Below are positions 16,559 to 25,512 of a DNA stretch of 64,000 nt, in pieces. Location: contig DASPQJ010000037.1 in the NCBI GenBank assembly GCA_035625025.1, forward strand, positions 1 to 64,000, given 5' to 3'. Positions within the stretch are counted from its first letter, which is position 1. Each line of letters begins with the position of its first letter. This stretch comes from Bog-793 sp035625025 (lineage in GTDB: Bacteria > Actinomycetota > Acidimicrobiia > Acidimicrobiales > Bog-793). Both the position numbers and the translations under genes were made by a program. Under the pieces are notes generated by a model. It was not told the origin of the DNA. It did not search any database and was given only the letters and a program-made list of their open reading frames with translations.

Positions 16559-17442
16559 CCGCCGCCTTGACCGTCTCTCTCGACCGTGAGGCAGCCGGTC
16601 GTTACGTCCTCGGCCGGCGCACGCCCTCCGGTGGCTACTCCTTCTACCGGACCCCGGAGTGGGGCGTCGAGGAACCCAACGCCCCCGACACCCTCGCGGC
16701 GCTGGAGTGCCTGCGCCTGCTGGAGATCCCCGTGCCCGAACCGGAGCTGACGGGAGCCTGGTTGCGCACCCTCCAGAATGACGACGGCGGCTATCCCACC
16801 CTCACGATCGGTTGGGCCACGCTCCGGGCACTCGCCATCCTCGGCGACAAACCGGACCGCTCACCCGCCTCGTGGTTGGCCGTCCATGAAAGAGCCCTGT
16901 CCCGTCGCAACCGGGCGCGCGACTTCGCTGGAGCTTTGCGCGAGGCGCTCCACCTCCTGGAGCTGCGCCGGCTCGGCGCGGCAGTGCCCGCCGGGAGCGG
17001 CAGCGGTCCGTTCGCCGGGCTCCTTGAAGAGGCTCGCGACCCCCGCGGCGGCTGGGCTCGTCCCGGCGCTGACCTCGAGACCACGGCTATCGCCGTGTCG
17101 ATCACCGGTCCGACGGAGCTGTCAAGCCAACAGCGATGGGTGACCGAGGATTTCCTGCGCCGAGTCGAGGACCCGGTCCTCGGCCTGCGACTCAGTCCGG
17201 GCGCCGCCGCGACGTGGGTCGGCGCCCTGTGGGGTGGGCTTGAACTCGCACGCGGGCTGCGGCTGCGGCCGAGCTACCCGGGTGCCGTCGCCGAGAACCT
17301 GACCATCCTGCAGCGGGCCGACGGCGGGCTCGGGGCCCGGCACTTCGCGATCTCGACGTTGCGGGACACCTGGCGGGGTCTCGACGCCGTCTGCTTGCTC
17401 GACCATTTACAGTTCGATCAGTTACAGGAGGACGAATCATGA
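16555..17442 (+). CDS. Prenyltransferase/squalene-cyclase-type alpha-toroid repeat protein
   Basis: This 295-residue protein has the repeat pattern of the alpha-alpha toroid fold. Copies of a motif resembling the QW or prenyltransferase repeat appear as LRTLQNDDGGYPTL near residue 75, a degenerate one at RDPRGGWARP near 165, and LQRADGGLGA near 255 followed by STLRDTWRGLDAV. The DxDD cyclase motif is not seen, and the size is about half that of squalene-hopene cyclase, so cyclase activity is doubtful. It may be a binding or regulatory toroid. GTG start inside GTGA and stop inside ATGA tie it tightly to its neighbours, implying a function linked to PEP synthase. Confidence 0.75.
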   Translation: MTAALTVSLDREAAGRYVLGRRTPSGGYSFYRTPEWGVEEPNAPDTLAALECLRLLEIPVPEPELTGAWLRTLQNDDGGYPTLTIGWATLRALAILGDKPDRSPASWLAVHERALSRRNRARDFAGALREALHLLELRRLGAAVPAGSGSGPFAGLLEEARDPRGGWARPGADLETTAIAVSITGPTELSSQQRWVTEDFLRRVEDPVLGLRLSPGAAATWVGALWGGLELARGLRLRPSYPGAVAENLTILQRADGGLGARHFAISTLRDTWRGLDAVCLLDHLQFDQLQEDES

Positions 17443-19859
17443 CCGGCTTCAAATACGTCCGCTTCTTCGAGGAGATCGGGATCGAGGACGTGCCCCTCGT
17501 CGGCGGCAAGAACGCCTCCCTCGGCGAGATGTACCAGAAGCTGACCCACGAAGGTGTGCGCGTCCCGAACGGGTTCGCCATCACAGCCGAGGGTTACCGC
17601 CACATGCTGCGGGAAGCCGGTGCTCTGGGGCAGCTGCACGAGGCGATCGACAAGCTCGACCCGGAGGACGTCGCCGATCTCGCCCGCGCTGGCAAGCGCG
17701 CCCGGGAGATCGTCTACGGCGCCGGGCTGCCCAAGGACCTCGCCGACGAGATCGTCGCCGCCTACCGCAAGCTGCAAGAGGAGTACGGCGACGGCGTGAG
17801 CCTGGCGGTGCGGTCCTCGGCGACCGCGGAGGACCTGCCGACGGCGAGCTTCGCCGGCCAGCAGGACACCTATCTCAACATCAAGGGCGACGAGAGCCTG
17901 CTCGACGCCTGTCGGAGGTGCTTCGCGAGCCTCTTCACCGACCGTGCCATCCACTACCGCGTCGACCAGGGCTTCGACCACTTTGACGTGGCGCTGTCGA
18001 TCGGCGTGATGAAGATGGTGCGCTCAGACCTCGCCTCGTCGGGCGTCATGTTCTCGCTCGACACCGAGTCGGGCTTCCGCGACGTCGTCTTCATCACCGG
18101 TGCCTACGGCCTCGGCGAGAACGTCGTCCAGGGTGCCGTCGACCCCGACGAGTTCTACGTCTTCAAGCCCACCTTCGAGTCGGGACACCGTGCCGTGCTG
18201 CGCCGGCTCATCGGCGACAAGGCCGTGAAGATGATCTTCGTCGAGGGCGAGACGCGGGTGACCACCCGCAACATCCCGACGCCCAAGGCCGACCGCGAGC
18301 GTTTCTGCCTGACGGACGAGGACGCCCTCGAGCTCGCCGGGTACGCGATCGCGATCGAGAGGCACTACGGACGCCCGATGGACATGGAGTGGGCCAAAGA
18401 CGGGATCGACAACCTCCTCTACCTCGTCCAGGCCCGGCCGGAGACGGTCGCCTCCCAGCGCAAGGCGACCAGTCTCGAGACCTACGTCCTCGACGGCACC
18501 GGAGAGATCCTCACCTCGGGTCGTTCCGTGGGTGAGAAAATCGCCTCGGGAAACGCCCGCGTCATCGTCGACGTCTCCCATCTCGAGGACTTCCACGCCG
18601 GTGAGGTGCTGGTCACCGACATGACGACCCCGGACTGGGAGCCCGTCATGAAGACCGCGGCGGCGATCGTGACCAACCGCGGGGGCCGGACCTGCCACGC
18701 CGCCATCATCGCCCGCGAGCTCGGCATCCCGGCGATCGTCGGCACGGGTGACTGCACGACGGCGGTCCCCCAGGGTGCCGTCGTCACCGTCTCGTGCGCC
18801 GAAGGGGACTCGGGGCGCGTCTACAAGGGCGAGGTCGCCTTCCACGTCCAGCGCACCGAGGTCGAGGGCATGAAGCGGCCCGAGACCGACATCATGATCA
18901 ACCTCGGCAACCCGGATCTCGCCTTCAAGACCTCGTTCCTGCCCAACGACGGCGTCGGACTGGCCCGCATGGAGTTCATCATCAGCGAGTCGATCCGGGC
19001 CCACCCGATGGCCCTCCTCCATCCCGAGAAGGTCACGGATCACGAGGCCGCGACGACGATCGCTCGGCTCCTCCGCGGGTACCCCGACGGCGAGACGTTC
19101 TTTGTCGAGCGGCTGTCCGAGGGGATCGGGACCATCGCCGCGGCGTTCTGGCCCAAGCCCGTCGTCGTGCGCATGAGCGACTTCAAGACGAACGAGTACG
19201 CGAGCCTCGTCGGCGGCACGGCCTTCGAGCCCGACGAGAGCAACCCGATGATCGGCTGGCGCGGGGCGTCACGCTATGCGCACCCGGCCTACGTCGAGGG
19301 CTTCGCCCTCGAGTGCAAGGCGATGAAGCGGGTCCGCGAGGAGATGGGCCTCACGAACGTCGTCCTCATGATCCCGTTCGTGCGGCGCGTCGAGGAGGCC
19401 GAGGCGGTGCTCGCCCAGATGGCCAAGCTCGGACTGACTCGCGGGGAGAACGGCCTGAAGATCTACGCGATGTGCGAGATCCCGAACAACGTCATCCTCG
19501 TCGACGAGTTCGCGCCCCTCTTCGACGGCTACTCGATCGGCTCGAACGACCTCACCCAGCTCACCCTCGGCGTCGACCGGGACAGCGAGATCGTGGCGTT
19601 CGACTACGAAGAGCGTGACGACGGCATGAAAGAGATGCTCCGTCTCGCCGTCGAGGGTTGCCACCGCAACGGCATCCACTCCGGGATCTGCGGACAGGCC
19701 CCCTCGGACTACCCCGAGATGGCCGAGTACCTCGTCGAGATCGGCATCGACTCGATGAGCCTCAACCCGGACACGGTGCTGAAGACGACCGAGGTCGTCT
19801 TGCAGCTCGAGGAGAAGCTCGGAAAGAAGCCGAGCGGCCACGAGTCCCGCAAGCACTAA
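17439..19859 (+). CDS. ppsA: Phosphoenolpyruvate synthase
   Basis: The enzyme converts pyruvate, ATP and water to PEP, AMP and phosphate. This 806-residue protein has three domains in the usual order. The N-terminal nucleotide-binding domain has VGGKNASLGEM and RSSATAEDLP plus SFAGQQDTYLN. The swivelling phosphohistidine domain has GGRTCHAAIIARE with catalytic His420. The C-terminal TIM-barrel PEP/pyruvate domain has GSNDLTQLTLGVDRD and the catalytic Cys751 in GICGQAPSDYP. Length matches E. coli PpsA (about 790) and exceeds PEP-utilising EI. ATG overlaps the upstream stop, with TACAGGAGGA just before it as ribosome binding site. A strong hairpin follows. No PPDK regulatory gene is adjacent. 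Confidence 0.96.
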   Translation: MTGFKYVRFFEEIGIEDVPLVGGKNASLGEMYQKLTHEGVRVPNGFAITAEGYRHMLREAGALGQLHEAIDKLDPEDVADLARAGKRAREIVYGAGLPKDLADEIVAAYRKLQEEYGDGVSLAVRSSATAEDLPTASFAGQQDTYLNIKGDESLLDACRRCFASLFTDRAIHYRVDQGFDHFDVALSIGVMKMVRSDLASSGVMFSLDTESGFRDVVFITGAYGLGENVVQGAVDPDEFYVFKPTFESGHRAVLRRLIGDKAVKMIFVEGETRVTTRNIPTPKADRERFCLTDEDALELAGYAIAIERHYGRPMDMEWAKDGIDNLLYLVQARPETVASQRKATSLETYVLDGTGEILTSGRSVGEKIASGNARVIVDVSHLEDFHAGEVLVTDMTTPDWEPVMKTAAAIVTNRGGRTCHAAIIARELGIPAIVGTGDCTTAVPQGAVVTVSCAEGDSGRVYKGEVAFHVQRTEVEGMKRPETDIMINLGNPDLAFKTSFLPNDGVGLARMEFIISESIRAHPMALLHPEKVTDHEAATTIARLLRGYPDGETFFVERLSEGIGTIAAAFWPKPVVVRMSDFKTNEYASLVGGTAFEPDESNPMIGWRGASRYAHPAYVEGFALECKAMKRVREEMGLTNVVLMIPFVRRVEEAEAVLAQMAKLGLTRGENGLKIYAMCEIPNNVILVDEFAPLFDGYSIGSNDLTQLTLGVDRDSEIVAFDYEERDDGMKEMLRLAVEGCHRNGIHSGICGQAPSDYPEMAEYLVEIGIDSMSLNPDTVLKTTEVVLQLEEKLGKKPSGHESRKH

Positions 19860-19916
19860 GCACCGCCCAACGACGGGGCCGCCCCGCCGGAGGCCGGCCC
19901 GGCGGTGCGGAAGCGA

Positions 19917-19949
19917 CGGACGGTCCGGGCCCCGTGCCCGGACCGTCCG
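19917..19949 (+). terminator. ppsA operon terminator
   Basis: CGGACGGTCCGGGC pairs over 14 bases with GCCCGGACCGTCCG around loop CCCGT, 58 bases after the ppsA stop. The following CTCTCCTC gives only a short pyrimidine tail. Confidence 0.55.
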
Positions 19950-20014
19950 CTCTCCTCGCGCCGAGCACGCCGGGGCGACGACGCCCGGGCCGGGCCGCGC
20001 GCGAGACTCCCTCC

Positions 20015-20287
20015 GTGCTCTGGCTCGTCTTCGAGATGATCCTCACCGGCCTCGTCGTCGGAGCGCTCGGGCGGCTCGTCGTCCCCGGCCCCAACCCGAT
20101 GGGCCTCGGCAAGACGATCGTCGTCGGCCTCGTCGGGTCGCTCCTCGGCGGTCTCCTCGGACGGCTCGTCTTCGGCCTCCGCTACGTCGATTCCTACGGG
20201 CTCGCCCTGCTGCTCGCGGTCGGCTGCACGGCGATGATCGTCTACGCCATGCAGCTCCACGGACGCGACCGTTCCCGCACGACCTGA
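20015..20287 (+). CDS. GlsB/YeaQ/YmgE-family small membrane protein
   Basis: This 90-residue protein is largely hydrophobic with three helices and the glycine-rich pattern of the transglycosylase-associated (GlsB/YeaQ) family: GLVVGALGRLVVPG, then VVGLVGSLLGGLLGR and a final helix ending in a basic tail. Family members are stress-induced inner-membrane proteins of uncertain biochemical role. The start is either GTG 20015 (used) or ATG 20036 in the same frame; neither has a strong ribosome binding site. It lies downstream of the ppsA terminator and converges on the zinc-ribbon gene. Confidence 0.75.
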   Translation: MLWLVFEMILTGLVVGALGRLVVPGPNPMGLGKTIVVGLVGSLLGGLLGRLVFGLRYVDSYGLALLLAVGCTAMIVYAMQLHGRDRSRTT

Positions 20288-20314
20288 CAAGGGGCCGGCG
20301 AGACACCCGGGGCG

Positions 20315-21073
20315 TCAACGGCCGGCGACGAGGATCCTCCCGCACTGCGCGCAGCGGACGATCTCGTCTGGTCCCGCGTGCCGGAGGTGGTCGAGCTCGG
20401 ACGCCGAGACCGCGAGGTGGCAGCCGTCACAGGAACCGTTGACGAGCCGCGCGACTCCCACGCCGTCGAGTCGGTCCCTCAGGCGCTCGTACTCGTCGAG
20501 GAGGCCGTCCGGCACACGGGCGGCCGCGTCGGCTCGTCCGATGGCGATCGTGGCGATCTCCGTGTCGATCTCCGTCTCCGCGGCCCCGATCGCGAGCCGC
20601 ACCGAGGCGATCTCGCTCCCGATCGCACTCCGTTCGCTGGCGAGTCGGCTGAGCTCGCCCTCCAGCTCCTCGATGGCCTCCATCACGACGAGCTGTTCGT
20701 CATCGAGCTCGCCGCGGCGGTTTCCGAGCGAGCCCATCTCCGCGGCCAGCGCTTCCTCGTCCCGGAACGACGCGGCCTCGCCGGCGCGCAGGTGATCGTC
20801 GAGGCGCGCCGTCCGGCTCACCAGTTCCTCCACCTCGCTCGCGAGCTCGGCGAGACGGGCCTCGTGGGCCCGGCGCGCCTCGTCGATCGCCGCCGCCTCG
20901 GCGGCTTTCCCGGCGAGCCTCGCCTCGAGCTCGGCGAGCACGGTTCGCGCGGCGAGACGGGCCCGACGATGACGGAGCCGGTCGACCGCCGAGTCCGCGT
21001 CCTGCAACGCGAGCAGCGCCTCGAGCGCTGTCGGGGCGACGGGAGCGGCGCCCGAGGGCGTGTCCGTACTCAC
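20315..21073 (-). CDS. Coiled-coil protein with C4 zinc ribbon
   Basis: This 252-residue protein is a long antiparallel coiled coil (about 15-195, Ala/Glu/Arg/Leu-rich) ending in a zinc ribbon. Cysteine pairs CDGC and CAQC near residues 215 and 242 would bind one zinc. The architecture is that of the conserved C4-type zinc-ribbon family (DUF164-like) found in many actinobacteria and Helicobacter, for which nucleic-acid or assembly roles have been proposed but not settled. Its GTG overlaps the stop of the inositol-phosphatase-like gene by 4 bases, so the two are co-transcribed. Confidence 0.85.
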   Translation of the reverse strand: MSTDTPSGAAPVAPTALEALLALQDADSAVDRLRHRRARLAARTVLAELEARLAGKAAEAAAIDEARRAHEARLAELASEVEELVSRTARLDDHLRAGEAASFRDEEALAAEMGSLGNRRGELDDEQLVVMEAIEELEGELSRLASERSAIGSEIASVRLAIGAAETEIDTEIATIAIGRADAAARVPDGLLDEYERLRDRLDGVGVARLVNGSCDGCHLAVSASELDHLRHAGPDEIVRCAQCGRILVAGR

Positions 21074-21834
21074 TGGCGCCGCCGAGGGCGCGACGACTCA
21101 GCGCGAGCCGCGAGCAGTTCGGCGAGGAGCGCCGCGCTGGCCGCCGCGACCGGGCTGCGCCGTTCACCGGGGGTGCGCAGGACGAGTTCCCGGCCGAGCG
21201 CCTCGCCGACCGCCGCGCCGGATTCGGTGCAGACGAGCATCCCCCCGAGGTAGTCCCAGGCACCGAGGCCGTTCCGGCCCCACTCGGCGAAGCCGTCGAG
21301 CGTCCCGTCGGCGACCGCGCAGAGCTCGAGCGCCGCGGCGCCGAAGGACCTCAACTGGCGCCAGCCGAGGTGGCGGGGTGGGTAGCCCGAGACGCTGACT
21401 AGGGCGTCGGAGAGCGCTGTCACCTTGGAAGGCGCGATCGGACGACCGTCGCGGGTCGCGCCCTGGTCGCGCACGGCCTCGTAGCAGGAGACCCGCGCCT
21501 GATTGACGACGAGAGCGGCGTAGGGACCGTCCTCGTCGACGACGCAGATGCTCGTCGCGTACCACCGCAGTCCCCGGGAGGCGTTCGTCGAGCCGTCGAT
21601 CGGGTCGAGGACGGCGAGATAGCGCCGGTCCCCTTCCGTGAGGCCGCTCTCTTCGCTGAGCACGCCGAAGCCGGCGCCGATCAGCACGTCGAGCGCCGCG
21701 GCGTCGGCGACGGTGTCGATCAGATACTGCCCGGGGCGACGACCCGGCCGCGACCAATCGTCGACGCCCGCGACCGCCCGGGCGACCGCGTACGCCGCGG
21801 CCGACAGGGTCGCGAGGATCTCCTCGGCTTGCAC
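21070..21834 (-). CDS. Inositol monophosphatase-family protein
   Basis: This 254-residue enzyme belongs to the Mg2+/Li+-sensitive phosphatase superfamily (SuhB, ImpA, CysQ, archaeal FBPase). Metal-binding motifs are present: EESG at 61-64 and DPIDGSTN at 77-84, with a C-terminal GLGAWDYLGG block supplying the third Asp. The segment NASRGLRWYATSIC fits inositol or sugar-phosphate phosphatases better than CysQ. Substrate cannot be fixed from sequence. GTG start follows TAACCT by 7 bases (leaderless). First gene of a two-gene operon with the zinc-ribbon protein. Confidence 0.88.
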   Translation of the reverse strand: MQAEEILATLSAAAYAVARAVAGVDDWSRPGRRPGQYLIDTVADAAALDVLIGAGFGVLSEESGLTEGDRRYLAVLDPIDGSTNASRGLRWYATSICVVDEDGPYAALVVNQARVSCYEAVRDQGATRDGRPIAPSKVTALSDALVSVSGYPPRHLGWRQLRSFGAAALELCAVADGTLDGFAEWGRNGLGAWDYLGGMLVCTESGAAVGEALGRELVLRTPGERRSPVAAASAALLAELLAARAESSRPRRRQ

Positions 21835-21841
21835 TGGCCGC

Positions 21842-21847
21842 AGGTTA
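21842..21847 (-). promoter_or_regulatory. -10 element, leaderless start of the phosphatase operon
   Basis: Minus-strand TAACCT lies 7 bases before the GTG at 21834. Confidence 0.5.
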
Positions 21848-21930
21848 CCGGCTGGCCAGACGCACCTCCGAACTTCGGGCCCGGCACCCGTCGACGGCGG
21901 GGCGCCGACGTGGGCGACGGACCCGCCGCC

Positions 21931-21936
21931 TACACT
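21931..21936 (+). promoter_or_regulatory. -10 element, leaderless start of the 186-residue hypothetical
   Basis: TACACT lies 8 bases before the ATG at 21945; there is no ribosome binding site. It is the same hexamer as at 7376. Confidence 0.55.
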
Positions 21937-21944
21937 CCCACTCG

Positions 21945-22505
21945 ATGGCCGTGATCGACGTCGCCGGCTACGTCGCCGAGCTGAAGGACCACGCCGTCGA
22001 GCACGGCTTCCACGTGCACGATGAACGCCATTTCGTCGAGACGTACTCGCTCCGCCAGTTCTGGGAGGTCGACCTCCACCCCGAGGAGGGCTGCGGCGGC
22101 CCGATCGACCTCCATCTCGCGCTCGAGGTCGACCCCCGCACCCTGCTCGACTTCGAAGACGCCGTCGTCGCGCTGCCCGAGGACGCCGAACCGCCGGACA
22201 AATGGACCTATCCGCTGACGTTTACCTGGGGAATCCCGCCCCTGCCCCATGGGCCAGACCTGTTGCGTCTCGCGATCGACCTCGCCGGCATCGGCGGCAT
22301 CGAGCTTCCCCTCGAAATCTCGGCGACGGACTCGTTTGGCTCCGTGACCGACCCCCCCGTGCGACGACTGACGATCGTCGCCCGGCGGGACGTCTCGCTC
22401 GCCAAGGTCCTTGCCGGCGAGGAGCTGCTGTGCGACGCCTTCGACCGCACGCTCGCGGTCAGTCGTTTCCTGCTCGACGCCGTGCCGATCTGGCTGGCGC
22501 CCTAG
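21945..22505 (+). CDS. Conserved-looking hypothetical protein, 186 residues
   Basis: The protein is mixed alpha/beta and acidic, with HGFHVHDERHFVETYSLRQF near the N-terminus and FTWGIPPLPHGPDLL near residue 100; no cysteine cluster, signal peptide or catalytic motif is recognised. The long coding frame, normal codon use and a clear leaderless promoter support a real cytosolic protein. It is a single-gene unit, divergent from the phosphatase and convergent with the ROK kinase gene. Function unknown. Confidence 0.7.
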   Translation: MAVIDVAGYVAELKDHAVEHGFHVHDERHFVETYSLRQFWEVDLHPEEGCGGPIDLHLALEVDPRTLLDFEDAVVALPEDAEPPDKWTYPLTFTWGIPPLPHGPDLLRLAIDLAGIGGIELPLEISATDSFGSVTDPPVRRLTIVARRDVSLAKVLAGEELLCDAFDRTLAVSRFLLDAVPIWLAP

Positions 22506-22527
22506 AGGTCGACGGCCGACAGACGAC

Positions 22528-23466
22528 CTAGTCCCGTCCCATCATCCGCGTGTCGTCCCAGAGCCGCACCCCGCCGATGATCCCGGCGAGGTTGTCGACG
22601 ACCGAGTACGGCTCGTTCACGACTCCCCGCAGGTGGCGCGAGTTCCCCCCGCCGAGATAGCAGTGGTCGAAGTTCGTGAGCACCCGGAAGTTCTCGAGCG
22701 CCGCCATGACCCGCCGACGCCACCGCTCCGGTCCGATCCTTTTCAGCGCGGCCTCGCCGAGCTGGTCGTTGTAGGTCTCGCCCTTGCGGAACGGATGGTT
22801 CGAAAGCTCGAGGTGCGGCGCGAGTACACCGTCGAAGAACAGGGCGGTGCCGACGCCGGTTCCGAAGGTCACGACGAACTCGAGCCCGGTATCGGTGACA
22901 ACGGCGAGGCCCTGGAGGTCGGCGTCGTTCGCGACTCGGGTCGGCCGGCCGAACTGCTCGGCGAGCGCCTCGGCGATCTCGAAGCCCTTCCAGGCCGCGA
23001 CGAGCTGGGGGTCGACCTCAGACCCGAGGCCCCGCGCGGTCACGTACTGCGGCGGGGAGGCGACGACCCGGCCCTTGCGGACGACGCCCGGCAGGCCGAC
23101 CGAGACGCGGTCGTAGGCCGGAAGGGGACGGACGAGCTCGGCCAGGGTGGCGATGAACCTGCGCGGAGGCAACGGGTAGGGAGTCGACACCCGGACCCGG
23201 TCGGCGACGAGACGCCCCTCGGCGTCGAGCACCGACGCCTTCAGACCAATCCCGCCGGCGTCGATCGCCAGTGTGTACGGGCGCCGCGGGGTCTCGGGCT
23301 GACCGCCCGCCGGGAACGGCTCGGGCGGCTCGTCGGCGGGTGTCGTCGCGAAGGGCGGGAAGTCGTCCGCCCCGAGGACCGCCACCGCCGATATCGCCTC
23401 GGCACCTTCGGCCCCGGGTCCGGCCGGGAAGCGACGTTTTCTCGGCGGGTCGTCACCGCGCGTCAT
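22528..23466 (-). CDS. ROK-family kinase, polyphosphate-glucokinase-like
   Basis: This 312-residue protein has the ROK/ASKHA fold. The phosphate-1 loop is AIDAGGIGLKAS near residue 68, VGLPGVVRKG lies near 120, the sugar and catalytic region is VANDADLQGLA near 180, and the adenosine/phosphate-2 loop is VVTFGTGVGTALF near 200. The ROK zinc motif is absent, as in polyphosphate glucokinases, which phosphorylate glucose using polyphosphate or ATP. The usual HLE-type sugar motif appears as HLELSNHPF. A disordered Pro-rich extension of about 60 residues precedes the fold. It overlaps pepA by 4 bases (ATGA) and ends a four-gene operon. Confidence 0.8.
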   Translation of the reverse strand: MTRGDDPPRKRRFPAGPGAEGAEAISAVAVLGADDFPPFATTPADEPPEPFPAGGQPETPRRPYTLAIDAGGIGLKASVLDAEGRLVADRVRVSTPYPLPPRRFIATLAELVRPLPAYDRVSVGLPGVVRKGRVVASPPQYVTARGLGSEVDPQLVAAWKGFEIAEALAEQFGRPTRVANDADLQGLAVVTDTGLEFVVTFGTGVGTALFFDGVLAPHLELSNHPFRKGETYNDQLGEAALKRIGPERWRRRVMAALENFRVLTNFDHCYLGGGNSRHLRGVVNEPYSVVDNLAGIIGGVRLWDDTRMMGRD

Positions 23467-24962
23467 CGGACCACCCGTCGCCCGGCCGCGCCGGGCCCGG
23501 CGGGGCTACCGAGCGGCTGATAACGGCAGAGCAGCTCGAGCAGCGTCCGGACCCCGAAACCCGTGCCGCCCTTGCGGAGGTATCCCGTCGCCTCCTCGGC
23601 GTACGCCGGCCCGCAGACGTCGAGGTGCGCCCAGGGCGTGGCCCCGACGAACCCCTCGAGGATGAGGCCAGCGACGAGGGCACCGGCCTCCCTTCCCGTG
23701 CCGAGATTCTTCAGGTCGGCGATCTCGGAGTCGAAGGCGGCGCGATAGCCCCACGGCAACGGCAGGTGCCACACCGCTTCGCCGGCGCGGGCCGCAGCCT
23801 GTTCCAGGGCCGCGACGATCCGCTCGTCGTTGCCCATGAGGCCGGCGATGCGCCGACCGAGGGCCACGACGACGGCGGCGGTCAGCGTCGCGACGTCGAC
23901 GATGGCGTCCGGTGACTCCTCGGCCGCCAGGCAGAGCGCGTCGGCCAGCACGAGCCTTCCCTCGCAGTCGGTGTTCAGCACCTCGATCGTCCTGCCATTG
24001 CGGATCCGCACGACATCACCGGGTTTTATCGCCCTTCCGCCCGGCATGTTCTCCGTCATCGGCATGAACCCGACGACGCGTACGCCGACGCCGAGGCTCC
24101 GGCAAGCACCGAGCACCGCCAGCACAGCCCCGGCCCCGCTCATGTCGTATTTCATCGTCACCATCGAATCCGCCGTCTTGAGGGAGAGCCCGCCCGAATC
24201 GAACGTGATCCCCTTGCCGACGAGCGCGACGGTCGGGGCCGCGGGATCGGCCGGCGCGTACTCGGCGCGCACGAGGCGGGGAGGCTCCGCCGAGCCCCGC
24301 GCCACCCCGGCCAGACCGCCGAGCCCCGCGGCGACGATCTCTCGATCGTCCCAGACCGAGACCGAGAATCCCTGGCGCGCGCCGGCCTCGGCGGCGATCT
24401 CGGCGAACCGCGCCGGGGAGAGCTCGCCGGCCGGCGCGTTCACGAGGTCGCGAGCCCACGCCACCGCTCCTGCCGTGACGATCGCCCGGTCGACGCCCGC
24501 GGCGACAGCCGCGACGTCGGGATCGACGAGCACGACACGGCGGAGGCGCAACGACTTCGGGTCGCTCTTCAGCCGCCCGAAGCGATAGCTCGCGAGCAAT
24601 ACCCCCTCCGCCGTCGCCTGGGCGGTCTCCGCGGTGAAAAGCGCGCCACGCCCGATCCCCGACACATCGAGGGCGACCGTCTCGCAGGCCGCCGCCGCCC
24701 CGGCGAGCGCCGCGCCCGCCAGGCGGCACGTCTCGAGATCGAGGTCGGTCGCTTGACCCATCCCGACGAGGACCTCGAGCGACCCGTTCTCGCGAGCGAT
24801 CGTCGCCGTCTCGCCGACGGCTCCGCTGAAACCCTGGCGCGCCGCGACCGCCGCCTCGGTGTCCGCCGAGCCGTCCGGGGCGACAAGACCGGCGAGAACG
24901 GGTCGGGCCACAACGTCGACACCGTCGGGCCACGCCGACGCAGCCTCAACCTCCACGGTCAT
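23463..24962 (-). CDS. pepA: Leucyl aminopeptidase (M17 family)
   Basis: This 499-residue protein fits PepA, a cytosolic hexameric two-zinc enzyme that removes N-terminal residues. The catalytic C-terminal domain shows VGKGITFDSGGLSLK with the metal Lys and Asp, then MKYDMSGA, and the family signature as NTDCEGRLVLADA from residue 330, with Cys in place of the usual Ala. The N-terminal macro-like domain is more divergent. The ATG at 24962 overlaps the upstream adenosyltransferase gene by 17 bases. Peptide turnover is the assumed role; some PepA proteins also bind DNA. Confidence 0.94.
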   Translation of the reverse strand: MTVEVEAASAWPDGVDVVARPVLAGLVAPDGSADTEAAVAARQGFSGAVGETATIARENGSLEVLVGMGQATDLDLETCRLAGAALAGAAAACETVALDVSGIGRGALFTAETAQATAEGVLLASYRFGRLKSDPKSLRLRRVVLVDPDVAAVAAGVDRAIVTAGAVAWARDLVNAPAGELSPARFAEIAAEAGARQGFSVSVWDDREIVAAGLGGLAGVARGSAEPPRLVRAEYAPADPAAPTVALVGKGITFDSGGLSLKTADSMVTMKYDMSGAGAVLAVLGACRSLGVGVRVVGFMPMTENMPGGRAIKPGDVVRIRNGRTIEVLNTDCEGRLVLADALCLAAEESPDAIVDVATLTAAVVVALGRRIAGLMGNDERIVAALEQAAARAGEAVWHLPLPWGYRAAFDSEIADLKNLGTGREAGALVAGLILEGFVGATPWAHLDVCGPAYAEEATGYLRKGGTGFGVRTLLELLCRYQPLGSPAGPGAAGRRVVR

Positions 24963-25512
24963 CGCGTCCTTTCTCTCCTCCGCCCCGGGCGGGAAGGTGA
25001 ACCTCCTCGCTCTCCCGGGCGAGGGCCCAGCACAGGTCGGAGAGCCGGTTCACGTAGGCGAGCACGTGACCGTCCCCGGCGAGCTCGAGCGCCGCGAGGC
25101 GGCGCTCGGCCCGGCGGACGGCCGTGCGCGCCGCGTCGAGCGCGGCCGCGAGGCGGTTCTCCCCCGGCAGGGCGAAACCCCTGATCCCCCCGAGCGTGGG
25201 CGCGCGGGCGTCGATCGCCGACTCCACCGCCAAGACCATCTCCGGCGTCACCGTGCTGGCCGCCGTCGTCCCCTCGTCTCCGACCGGCGGGCCCGCCACC
25301 TCGGCCATCACGACCCACAGATCTCGCTCGAACCCGACGAGAAGGTCCTCGAGGGCGCTCGGGCGGGCGCACTCGGCGCGTGCGACCCCGAGGGCCGCTT
25401 GGGCCTCGTCGAGCGCGCCGAGCGCCTCGACGAGGGCGCTGGACTTCGCGACGCGCCGCCCGCCGCGCAGCGAAGTCGTCCCGTCGTCGCCCCGGCGGGT
25501 GTAGATCCTCAC
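24946..25512 (-). CDS. Cob(I)alamin adenosyltransferase, PduO type
   Basis: This 188-residue protein transfers adenosyl from ATP to cob(I)alamin. The N-terminal ATP-binding signature is YTRRGDDGTTSLRGGRRVAKSS, in the usual place immediately after the start, and the helical-bundle motifs VEALGALDEAQAALG and AAARTAVRRAERRL-like, then AYVNRLSDLCWALAR are present. GTG at 25512 overlaps the upstream stop (GTGA). The gene implies use of adenosylcobalamin, although no cobalamin-dependent enzyme lies in this window. Glycine-rich tail of about 15 residues. Confidence 0.9.
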   Translation of the reverse strand: MRIYTRRGDDGTTSLRGGRRVAKSSALVEALGALDEAQAALGVARAECARPSALEDLLVGFERDLWVVMAEVAGPPVGDEGTTAASTVTPEMVLAVESAIDARAPTLGGIRGFALPGENRLAAALDAARTAVRRAERRLAALELAGDGHVLAYVNRLSDLCWALARESEEVHLPARGGGEKGRDDRGG

